Shown: one piece after another, positions 58,791 to 64,000 of the stretch
Numbering within the stretch: position 1 is the stretch's first letter
Layout of the letters: every line of letters begins with the position of its first letter
Notes under the pieces: model-generated
The model's input: only the letters and a program-made list of their open reading frames with translations
Told to the model about the DNA's origin: nothing
Databases searched by the model: none
Made by a program: the position numbers and the translations under genes
NCBI RefSeq assembly: GCF_001553115.1
Contig: NZ_KQ960175.1
Location: forward strand, 25,562 to 89,561
Source of the DNA: Aedoeadaptatus coxii
GTDB taxonomy: Bacteria > Bacillota > Clostridia > Tissierellales > Peptoniphilaceae
Length of the DNA: 64,000 nucleotides
Reading direction: 5' to 3'

Positions 58791-59543
58791 TCATTTCATT
58801 TCATTATAAGCAGTATTAATAATCTTCGCCAACTCCCGGGGCGCATCTACATTTACTTCATGCCCTGCACCGTCTACATAAAAAATTTTTGATTGAGGCA
58901 ATTGACGATATAAAGAACGAGCCGCCCGCTTATTGGCCCAATCTCTGCTGCCGCAAATAATATAGACGGGGCAGTGAATTCCTTGAATCCTACGGCTGTA
59001 ATCGATTCCGCTCATGGAAGATGAAATGGACATCATTTGTTCTTTGCTAATGCCTGTTTGAGAAAAAAAGCGTTCAGGCATGAGTTTAAACAATCCGTTT
59101 TGAAACTTTAATAAGAGACTCGGCATTTTATACTGCGGTGCGATAACGATAAGCCCCGCAATTTTTTCAGGACAATCTAATGACATGGCTATTGCTAAAA
59201 CAGCACCTAAACTTAATCCGCAAAGAATGAACGGTCCCTGTTTGTGAGCAAGTTGAGCTTCTACATTCTTCTTTAAATCGCTAAAACTCGGTTCCTCCAT
59301 TGCGTCATCAATAATATTAATAGATTCCTTTTCATTAAAATCCAGAAACTGAAAGGTTTCATTCCAAGATGAACTATCTTGCCCTAAGCCGTGCAAGAAT
59401 ATAACGTTTTTTGAATCGTAGGGTAAAGTCTTTTTGTCGGAACGTGGAACCGAAAAGGATGATGATATAGCAGAAATAGGTTGAGTCAATAAAACAGCAG
59501 CCAATGCCAACACTCCAAATGTCTTAATTCTATTATTTGTCAT
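58791..59543 (-). CDS. Exported alpha/beta hydrolase with an SLH-protein-like signal peptide
   Basis: Alpha/beta hydrolase fold enzyme of unknown substrate. The product (250 residues) starts at ATG 59543, after GGGGAGG. Residues 1-28 form a signal peptide, and the hydrolase domain begins near residue 45 with the oxyanion-hole HGLGQDSSSW. The nucleophile is Ser in CGLSLGAVLA, followed by Asp in GSRDW and His in GAGHEV. Residues 1-36 match the SLH protein N-terminus at 22 of 36 positions (including SFS..RSD), pointing to a chimeric origin. It is the last gene of the padR-HAAS cassette, 19 bases after the HAAS gene. Confidence 0.87.
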   Translation of the reverse strand: MTNNRIKTFGVLALAAVLLTQPISAISSSFSVPRSDKKTLPYDSKNVIFLHGLGQDSSSWNETFQFLDFNEKESINIIDDAMEEPSFSDLKKNVEAQLAHKQGPFILCGLSLGAVLAIAMSLDCPEKIAGLIVIAPQYKMPSLLLKFQNGLFKLMPERFFSQTGISKEQMMSISSSMSGIDYSRRIQGIHCPVYIICGSRDWANKRAARSLYRQLPQSKIFYVDGAGHEVNVDAPRELAKIINTAYNEMK

Positions 59544-59562
59544 AATCCTCCCCTTCTGCACT

Positions 59563-60150
59563 CTAATTTCGACGAGATAATTCCATTTTCCACTTTTGAT
59601 CTTGCAAAAATTGAATCAAATGAATTGTACCTTTCCAGCAAAGAACACCCAATACGATAAAAATAATGGCTAAGAGCAAACCGGCTAAAAGAGCGGGAAA
59701 ACCGGTAAGTTCTTTTACAAAGAAAACAAGCTTTACATTGTCGATGAGCGATATGTGGACTATTCCCTTTAATAAACCCATGATACCGGCGATAACACTT
59801 ACGCCTGCGGAAAAAAAGAATGAAACAGAGAGAATGGCAAGTGTCGGAATAATAGAAACCCATAAAAAAGATGCATAGGAATAAAAACATAAGGACCTCA
59901 TGAAATTTCTCCATGAAAAACCCTTGTCTTTGATCATACTTTCTCCTAAGTAATCCATGGCCAACTCTTTAGGAGGCTCCATTTCCTCTATAATAGATTC
60001 CGCCGTTTGTCCATTGCGCATGCGTTCGTAAAATGAGTTTTTTAATTCACTTAAAATATCGGTCTTTTCCGAAACAGACATATGAACCAAATAACGATCC
60101 AGTCGCGATAAGTATTTTTCTATTGCTTTCTCATTATGTTCAGTTCTCAT
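59563..60150 (-). CDS. HAAS-domain (DUF1700-like) membrane protein
   Basis: PadR-associated membrane protein. The product (195 residues) has an N-terminal helical HAAS domain (about 1-75: KYLSRLDRYL, EKTDILSELKNSFYERM, EEMEPPKELAMDYLGE) and then three to four membrane helices. I use ATG 60150, with AAGGAG five bases upstream, directly after the padR stop. A longer frame to 60288 runs through padR and is rejected. In this family the HAAS protein is thought to work with the adjacent PadR regulator; here it also precedes the exported hydrolase. Confidence 0.8.
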   Translation of the reverse strand: MRTEHNEKAIEKYLSRLDRYLVHMSVSEKTDILSELKNSFYERMRNGQTAESIIEEMEPPKELAMDYLGESMIKDKGFSWRNFMRSLCFYSYASFLWVSIIPTLAILSVSFFFSAGVSVIAGIMGLLKGIVHISLIDNVKLVFFVKELTGFPALLAGLLLAIIFIVLGVLCWKGTIHLIQFLQDQKWKMELSRRN

Positions 60151-60152
60151 TC

Positions 60153-60482
60153 TTACTCCTTCTCCAAATCTGACATATTTTGAATCAGCAATTGCCAATC
60201 CTGTTCTAATTTTTGTAAATAGGACAAGCCCAAAGGTGTCATGCGATAATATTTCCTCGCAGGCGTGCCCTCCTCCATTTGATGCCAATACGATTCCAAA
60301 TAACCATTTTTTAAAAGACGTCTTAATAACGGATAGATAGTGCTTTCCTTTGTAGCTAACATAGGATACTGTTCTAAAATTTGAATCAAATCGTAGCCAT
60401 ACCTTTCCTTATTGGAGATTAACAGCATGACAGCGTACTCCAACGTGCCGCGCTTTATTTGACTTATCCATTCACCGTTCAT
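60153..60482 (-). CDS. PadR family transcriptional regulator
   Basis: Small winged-helix repressor. The product (109 residues) has the PadR N-terminus (KRGTLEYAVMLLI), the KERYGYDLIQIL helix, ESTIYPLLRRL recognition helix and YYRMTPLG wing. ATG 60482 is preceded by AGGAG six bases upstream; an upstream in-frame codon at 60518 lies in the promoter. A promoter and a long dyad lie directly upstream, suggesting autoregulation of padR-HAAS-hydrolase. Confidence 0.92.
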   Translation of the reverse strand: MNGEWISQIKRGTLEYAVMLLISNKERYGYDLIQILEQYPMLATKESTIYPLLRRLLKNGYLESYWHQMEEGTPARKYYRMTPLGLSYLQKLEQDWQLLIQNMSDLEKE

Positions 60483-60513
60483 TTTATCTCCTATTCTCTT
60501 CATTATTTCTATA

Positions 60514-60540
60514 TACATCGTACCACATGGTACCTATGTG
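60514..60540. promoter_or_regulatory. Probable PadR operator (dyad)
   Basis: Perfect palindrome GTACCA-CA-TGGTAC (60520-60533) extended by ACAT on the left and ATGT on the right, the ATGT/ACAT arms typical of PadR sites. It sits between and over the -35 and -10 boxes of the padR promoter. Confidence 0.7.
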
Positions 60541-60544
60541 TCAA
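60517..60544 (-). promoter_or_regulatory. padR cassette promoter
   Basis: Perfect TTGACA (60539-60544), 16-base spacer, TACGAT (60517-60522) on the minus strand, overlapped by the dyad. Confidence 0.65.
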
Positions 60545-60631
60545 TAGGTAGTTACTATTATTCACACATTTTCATTTTCCATTATGCTCGTAAGCTAGAA
60601 CACATTGCTCAATTAAATACATTGGAGAAAC

Positions 60632-60660
60632 AAAAAAAGAGCGACTCTCGCGAGTAACTC
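60632..60660 (-). terminator. Rho-independent terminator after vapD
   Basis: Imperfect hairpin GAG..ACTC-GCGA-GAGT..CTC on the minus strand at 60639-60660, ending in a run of seven Ts. Confidence 0.65.
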
Positions 60661-60661
60661 C

Positions 60662-60949
60662 TTATGATTCCTTGATAATTGATGTGAAATTTGACCAGTC
60701 CTCTATTTTAAAAGCGCGCAATTCACGAATACTATCCTTGAGCCAAGGGATTGTTGAAAGCCTATTGATTGCACGATATAAATCTTTAAGCCCATCTTTT
60801 TCCAATCGATGAATAAAAATATTTCCGGTAGTTTTCTCAAAAGCGAATTTGTTTAACTCGTGAGAAATTTCGTCAAACGCAATTTTATGAGGATCTTCAA
60901 AATGATTTTTTAAAATTTCAAAATTTAAATCTAAAACAATGGCATACAT
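60662..60949 (-). CDS. vapD: VapD-like endoribonuclease (Cas2-related)
   Basis: The 95-residue product starts MYAIVLDLN and ends with IRELRAFKIEDWSNFT, the hallmarks of VapD; Asp7, the catalytic position in characterised VapD RNases (Cas2-like ferredoxin fold), is kept. VapD acts as an mRNA-cleaving toxin or virulence-associated RNase in other species. AGGAGG lies 11 bases upstream of the ATG, rather far. No antitoxin gene is visible on either side, so it is an orphan. It lies just outside the left att-like repeat and is AT-richer than the operons to its left. Confidence 0.88.
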   Translation of the reverse strand: MYAIVLDLNFEILKNHFEDPHKIAFDEISHELNKFAFEKTTGNIFIHRLEKDGLKDLYRAINRLSTIPWLKDSIRELRAFKIEDWSNFTSIIKES

Positions 60950-61019
60950 TTATTGATGATCCTCCTATTCATAACCGGACCTAGCAATCTCACAACGCTC
61001 TATACATAGTTAAAGGTAC

Positions 61020-61047
61020 AAAAAAAGTCTAATCTCTCGATTAGACT
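61020..61047 (-). terminator. Stranded tRNA-Arg terminator
   Basis: Minus-strand stem AGTCTAATC/GATTAGACT, four-base loop, then TTTTTTT. It follows the tRNA-Arg 3'-end copy at 61053-61075 and no gene precedes it in that direction, so it is probably the original tRNA terminator. Confidence 0.75.
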
Positions 61048-61052
61048 AAATC

Positions 61053-61075
61053 TGGCGTACCACAAAGGATTCGAA
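61053..61075 (-). repeat. Distal att-like repeat (copy of the tRNA-Arg 3' end)
   Basis: 23 bases identical at 22 positions to 63845-63867, the 3' end of tRNA-Arg including CCA. It marks the far end of the integrated element. Confidence 0.85.
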
Positions 61076-61586
61076 GGTTAGGCTATTTATGGATAAAGGT
61101 TTAAATTCCAATGTTTACGCCCATTTGTCTACTAACTATATTCGAATGTCTTTAGAACTCACAGATACTTTAGCACAAGATTATTTCAATTACAATACTC
61201 TTCCTCGTACTCTTTCATGATCTTGTAAAATGTATTCCGTTTGAGTTCCACTCTATCCATGAAATCTGTTGCCGTTATCTCTTTCGCTTTCCATTGTGGA
61301 TAGAGTTCTCCAATTAACTTTCGTTGATTCTCGCTAATGGTGGAATAGTTTATCTTTAATTTTTCCCAAATATTTTAGCTGTTTATAGAGGTTTAATTCT
61401 ACTTTTGTTTAAACGTTATGAAAACAATTCCCTATGATATCTTCCTGATAAAAAAAGATTATTGTTCAGATTGTATCTCTAAAATGATCGTTAAAAAAAT
61501 CGTGAATGATATATACCAGATACAATGTGCTTATGTTAAAATAAGAGAGTACATAACATTTAATGTTAGAAAGGAGATGTATTTTT
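61076..61586. other. Non-coding stretch with a recombinase relic
   Basis: This AT-rich stretch between the distal att repeat and the lipoprotein start has no intact gene that I can support. It contains the serine recombinase fragment listed separately (61186-61374), and near 61553-61565 the inverted repeat AACATT-T-AATGTT just before the lipoprotein ribosome binding site, whose meaning is unknown. Confidence 0.5.
61186..61374 (-). pseudogene. C-terminal fragment of a serine recombinase
   Basis: A 62-codon open frame without a start codon on the minus strand encodes KLIGELYPQWKAKEITA, then TDFMDRVELKRNTFYKIMKE and a stop. This resembles the C-terminal helix-turn-helix end of resolvase/invertase-type serine recombinases (WKxKEITAxxxMxxxxLxxxTFYxxxKxY). 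The catalytic N-terminal part is missing upstream. It is probably a decayed remnant inside the element. Confidence 0.6.
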
Positions 61587-62042
61587 ATGAAAAAAGGAAT
61601 TATAATGTCGTTGCTGCTAATGTTTTTATTGACGGGCTGTGTCAGTTTCAATGATGGAGTTGAAGAAGTTAAAAAACCAGATGTTTATGTTGATGATATA
61701 AAAATAACTAGCTGGAAAGGCGAACCCGAAGTTCCTAATCCAAAATATAAAGAAATGTGTTATTACATAACAAACAATTCTAAATATACATTAACTCAAT
61801 TTAATGCAGAAGGAACTGTATCAAATGGAACAGAACAATATGATTTACTTGTTACTCAAACGCTTCGTCCTGGAGAGCGATCTGCTGATGATATCAATCC
61901 CGGAGCAGATACCTTAAAAGATGTTGAGTTTACAAACTACACTTATAGATATATTGATAATAAGGATAAAAAAACGGTTGAGGTTCATTACGATGTAAAA
62001 CTCGATAAATACGAAGTCTTTAAACTTGATGAAGATAAGTAG
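61587..62042 (+). CDS. Small lipoprotein of unknown function
   Basis: The 151-residue product starts at ATG 61587, after AAAGGAG, with a lipoprotein signal (KKGIIMSLLLMFLLTGC) whose lipobox is LTGC and modified Cys at about residue 18. The mature part is acidic and probably beta-rich (about 130 residues; PDVYVDDIKITSW, YYITNNSKYTLTQF), resembling extracellular domains that keep a FxxxLxN-type pattern; no family recognised. It is AT-rich, the only plus-strand gene in the element, and has its own terminator. It may be a cargo gene. Confidence 0.75.
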   Translation: MKKGIIMSLLLMFLLTGCVSFNDGVEEVKKPDVYVDDIKITSWKGEPEVPNPKYKEMCYYITNNSKYTLTQFNAEGTVSNGTEQYDLLVTQTLRPGERSADDINPGADTLKDVEFTNYTYRYIDNKDKKTVEVHYDVKLDKYEVFKLDEDK

Positions 62043-62095
62043 ATTATTAATCGGTGATTTTTAAAAACATAAGTGAATATAAATTCAGACAAATT

Positions 62096-62118
62096 AGAGC
62101 CTAAATGGCTCTTTTTTT
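62096..62118 (+). terminator. Rho-independent terminator after the lipoprotein gene
   Basis: Stem AGAGCC/GGCTCT, five-base loop, followed by TTTTTT. Confidence 0.8.
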
Positions 62119-62195
62119 ATATAGTCACATGAATCAAATTCTTAACCTCACGCTCTATATTCGTTTTATATGACGTCTAGCAGATAAAGAAAGAA

Positions 62196-62216
62196 CCCCA
62201 TCTTTTATTGCTGGGG
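62196..62216 (-). terminator. Probable terminator after the unknown gene at 62225
   Basis: Minus-strand stem CCCCA/TGGGG with an 11-base loop, followed by TTCTTTCTTT; short stem. Confidence 0.55.
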
Positions 62217-62224
62217 CTTCTTCA

Positions 62225-62605
62225 TCAATAACTTGTTAGCATCTCGCCGAAATCAATCTCCTCATCGAAAATCGTTTCAATATCTTCGCAGTCAATAGGC
62301 GGTGTATACTTGCTGTCTTGATTGGTTAGAATGAAAGTGGATACTAGGTTTGCGAATTGGTGAACGAGAATATGCCAATCAAATTTTCGTTCGTCCTCTA
62401 GGTCTATTCCTAAACGATAATGTTCTCTAAGATTATCCACATGAAATTGAACGTATTCGGGATAACCTGATGACGTATCAATTTCGGCTAATACACTTCC
62501 GCTTTCGCTAAGCGAGATTTTTGATGAAACGGTAATGGTATCTTCTCCGAAGTTTGTTTCACAACCGCAAAAATCCATAGACTCTTTAAATTTTCTACTG
62601 TTCAT
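62225..62605 (-). CDS. Hypothetical protein of the integrative element
   Basis: Unrecognised acidic 126-residue protein. ATG 62605 has AAGGAAG seven bases upstream. Visible features are a CGCE segment near residue 14, a probable beta-rich middle (TITVSSKISLSESGSVLAEI) and an acidic C-terminus. No signal peptide, membrane helix or DNA-binding motif is apparent. It lies between the lipoprotein and integrase genes and has its own terminator-like hairpin. Continuous frame, start signal and terminator argue that it is a real gene. Confidence 0.6.
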   Translation of the reverse strand: MNSRKFKESMDFCGCETNFGEDTITVSSKISLSESGSVLAEIDTSSGYPEYVQFHVDNLREHYRLGIDLEDERKFDWHILVHQFANLVSTFILTNQDSKYTPPIDCEDIETIFDEEIDFGEMLTSY

Positions 62606-62787
62606 TGTGTTTCTTCCTTTCATTTTGTCTTTAAATTAAAGATTCCCATTCAAATGACGCTCTATAATCAATTCTAAGGCGTTTTAAATCTTTATTAATG
62701 TCATTACATGCCTAAATCATTAAATCTCCTTATTTTTTATCCTACGGCTTTATAGAGTGTATCATTCAATTTAACGCCTACATTTGC

Positions 62788-63690
62788 CTAATATTTCATC
62801 AATTCTTTAGCTGGTGATACTATTTGATGACTACGCAATAAATCATCATCGGAAATCTGAATATATTTCCTCGTGGTATTTAAATTGCTATGCCCTAATA
62901 CCTTTTGAAGATATAGTAGGTTTCCGTCATGACGTAAATATTCCGTTCCGAAAAAATGACGTAACTGATATGGCGTGATCTTCACTCCAGCTTTTTCAGA
63001 ATAGGCTTTCATGTTGTTTCTTAACACGTAGGTATTCATTTTCTCGCCTTGCTCTGTTAGGAACAGATACTCTCTGTCCTCAAATACAGATTCAATGGTC
63101 TTGTTAAATTTGATAAGCGACGATTTTACACCGTCGGAAATAGGCGTTATTCGCTCTCGTTTTGTTTTAGTTATATCTTTCGTTAGTACGATAGAACTTC
63201 TCGCTAGATTTAAATGATCTACTTTAAGACGTTCAATTTCCGCTGGTCGGATTCCCGTATCTGCCATTAAAAGAATCATGGTGTAATCTCTTAGCCCCAC
63301 ATAGCTGTATATCGGTATCACGGATAACAATTTAATTAAATCATCTTTATTGGCTGGTCTAGGCTTATCTTCTTCTTTGCGTCTTGTAATCGCTAACGCT
63401 TTGATCGGATTCTCTTTTATAACTCCTACTTCTACAAGGAAATTAAAATAACCGTTAAGATTAGAACGCTGGTTATTAAACGTCATATCGCTGTACCAAT
63501 TAATAGCGAAAAAGAAATCTGCTACTTGTTCCATTAGATTGTCGTAATCAATAGGCTTACCCGTTTGATGTTCGAAGTTCATGAACACTTTACGATAACT
63601 TGCTAAGGTAATTTCCTGAACGCCATTTAATTTTTTGCACAATAAAAAACGTGTCTGTAGTTCATCAGAAATAAATTTACATTGCTTCAT
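62788..63690 (-). CDS. Tyrosine recombinase/integrase
   Basis: Site-specific integrase of the XerC/XerD-like phage-integrase family. The 300-residue product has an N-terminal SAM-like core-binding domain (about 1-100) and a catalytic domain with Arg in DTGIRPAEI, the beta-hairpin Lys in TKTKRERITPI, the second Arg in PYQLRHFF, His in LGHSNLNTT and the nucleophile Tyr in RKYIQIS. The first His of HxxR is Tyr here (YQLR). The gene is next to the tRNA-Arg 3' end, the usual position for an integrase using the tRNA as its attachment site. Confidence 0.93.
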   Translation of the reverse strand: MKQCKFISDELQTRFLLCKKLNGVQEITLASYRKVFMNFEHQTGKPIDYDNLMEQVADFFFAINWYSDMTFNNQRSNLNGYFNFLVEVGVIKENPIKALAITRRKEEDKPRPANKDDLIKLLSVIPIYSYVGLRDYTMILLMADTGIRPAEIERLKVDHLNLARSSIVLTKDITKTKRERITPISDGVKSSLIKFNKTIESVFEDREYLFLTEQGEKMNTYVLRNNMKAYSEKAGVKITPYQLRHFFGTEYLRHDGNLLYLQKVLGHSNLNTTRKYIQISDDDLLRSHQIVSPAKELMKY

Positions 63691-63844
63691 ATCCCTTCCT
63701 TTCTTACTCTTTTCACATCGAATCAGATTCGAACATTCAGAGTTCGTAGGTATTCGGATATTCGCTAGTAATTTGTATTTCTAAATCACTCACAAACACG
63801 CATTTTTCAATACTTGTAGCGTTTTGCATACAGTATTATTAGGT

Positions 63845-63867
63845 TGGCGTACCACAGAGGATTCGAA
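63845..63867 (-). repeat. Proximal att repeat within tRNA-Arg
   Basis: The 3' end of tRNA-Arg (T-arm, acceptor strand and CCA); matches 61053-61075 at 22 of 23 positions. Confidence 0.85.
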
Positions 63868-63921
63868 CCCCTGACCTTTTGGTCCGTAGCCAAACGCTCT
63901 ATCCAGCTGAGCTAGTGGTAC
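63845..63921 (-). tRNA. tRNA-Arg (anticodon ACG)
   Basis: 77 bases including an encoded CCA. Acceptor stem GTACCAC/GTGGTAC, D-arm GCTC..GAGC, anticodon loop CTACGGA (ACG) on a TTTGG/CCAAA stem, and T-arm with TTCGAAT. All four stems pair. Its 3' end serves as the attachment site of the adjacent element. Confidence 0.97.
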
Positions 63922-63924
63922 AAA

Positions 63925-63999
63925 TGGAGCGGAAGACGAGATTCGAACTCGCGACCCTCGCCTTGGCAAGGCGATGCTCTACCACTGAGCCACTTCCGC
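63925..63999 (-). tRNA. tRNA-Gly (anticodon GCC)
   Basis: 75 bases including an encoded CCA. Acceptor stem GCGGAAG/CTTCCGC, D-arm GCTC..GAGC, anticodon loop TTGCCAA (GCC) on a paired stem, and T-arm with TTCGAAT. Three bases separate it from tRNA-Arg, so the two are one transcript. Confidence 0.97.
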
Positions 64000-64000
64000 A

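Larger units (their letters stand above)
61053..63867. mobile_element. Integrative element remnant in tRNA-Arg (about 2.8 kb)
   Basis: A tyrosine integrase reads away from the 3' end of tRNA-Arg, and the tRNA 3'-end sequence recurs 2.8 kb away as a near-perfect 23-base direct repeat. Between the repeats lie the integrase, an unknown 126-residue protein, a lipoprotein and a fragment of a serine recombinase, all AT-rich compared with the rest of the window. There are no replication, structural or conjugation genes, so it is a small or decayed element. Confidence 0.8.

Noticed and set aside
60151..60288. N-terminal extension of the HAAS gene through padR
   Set aside because: The extension is out of frame with padR, unlike any HAAS N-terminus, and ATG 60150 has a strong AAGGAG.
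60950..61019. VapX-like antitoxin upstream of vapD
   Set aside because: Only a 13-codon frame overlapping the vapD start was found, with no start signal of its own and no similarity to antitoxins.
61089..61220. 43-codon plus-strand frame (MDKGLNSNVYAHLS...) after the distal att repeat
   Set aside because: VYAHLS resembles the end of tyrosine recombinases, but there is no ribosome binding site and it runs antisense to the better-supported serine recombinase relic.
62631..62711. Short minus-strand frame ending in DYRASFEWESLI upstream of the 62605 gene
   Set aside because: Protein-like composition, but no start codon after the preceding stop and no recognised family; too short to support as a gene or pseudogene.

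Overview
The window looks like chromosomal DNA of a strictly Gram-positive-type bacterium (Firmicutes in the broad sense). It has a dcw cell-wall cluster with mraZ, rsmH, ftsL and a PASTA-domain PBP. It also has GatCAB next to LigA/PcrA, NrdR, an SLH-domain surface protein, Rho-independent terminators and strong AGGAGG ribosome binding sites. Anaerobic tetrapyrrole/cobalamin genes (hemC, cobA-hemD, hemB, precorrin-2 dehydrogenase, cobQ, cobB) fit an anaerobic clostridium-like lineage, perhaps Tissierellia/Peptoniphilaceae. That placement is an inference from gene content only.

Layout. (1) 1-5331, minus: nrdR, rarA, asnS and leuS (leuS runs off the left edge). (2) 5385-16141, minus: the dcw cluster mraZ-rsmH-ftsL-ftsI-mraY-murD-ftsW-murG-ftsQ-ftsZ, lacking murE, murF, murC and ftsA. 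It has an MraZ-type operator at the head and a second promoter before ftsZ. (3) 16268-21759, minus: hflX-yigZ-nadE, then yebC-DUF1461-deoC-lgt. (4) 21846-24899, plus: a class A PBP whose transpeptidase motifs are all replaced, followed by a 45-residue cationic protein. (5) folD-like and NlpC/P60 genes (minus) and mgtE (plus), with a cluster of WalR-like TGTTAC boxes between the last two. (6) 28736-41302, minus: one long tightly packed run tcdA-pcrA-ligA-gatC-gatA-gatB-dedA-(sfsA::GNAT)-cobB-cobQ. (7) SLH protein (minus) and the hem operon (plus). (8) 47904-57969, minus: ybaK-phosphoglucomutase-PfkB-like-isochorismatase-YhaO-like-YhaN-like-metallophosphoesterase-CYTH, then ppsA. (9) ECF S component (plus) and a PadR/HAAS/exported-hydrolase cassette (minus). 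(10) 60662-63867: an AT-rich accessory tail with orphan vapD and a roughly 2.8 kb integrative-element remnant in the 3' end of tRNA-Arg. (11) tRNA-Arg and tRNA-Gly at the right edge.

How it fits together. The first two thirds is housekeeping: wall synthesis and division, tRNA charging (AsnRS and LeuRS directly, GatCAB by transamidation), replication/repair and tetrapyrrole supply for cobalamin. The less ordinary parts are: the transpeptidase-dead PBP1 with its small cationic neighbour; an alpha/beta hydrolase whose signal peptide appears to be copied from the SLH protein 16 kb away; an SfsA-acetyltransferase fusion; FolD-like and PfkB-like proteins missing catalytic residues; and an integrated element that separated a tRNA gene from what looks like its original terminator.
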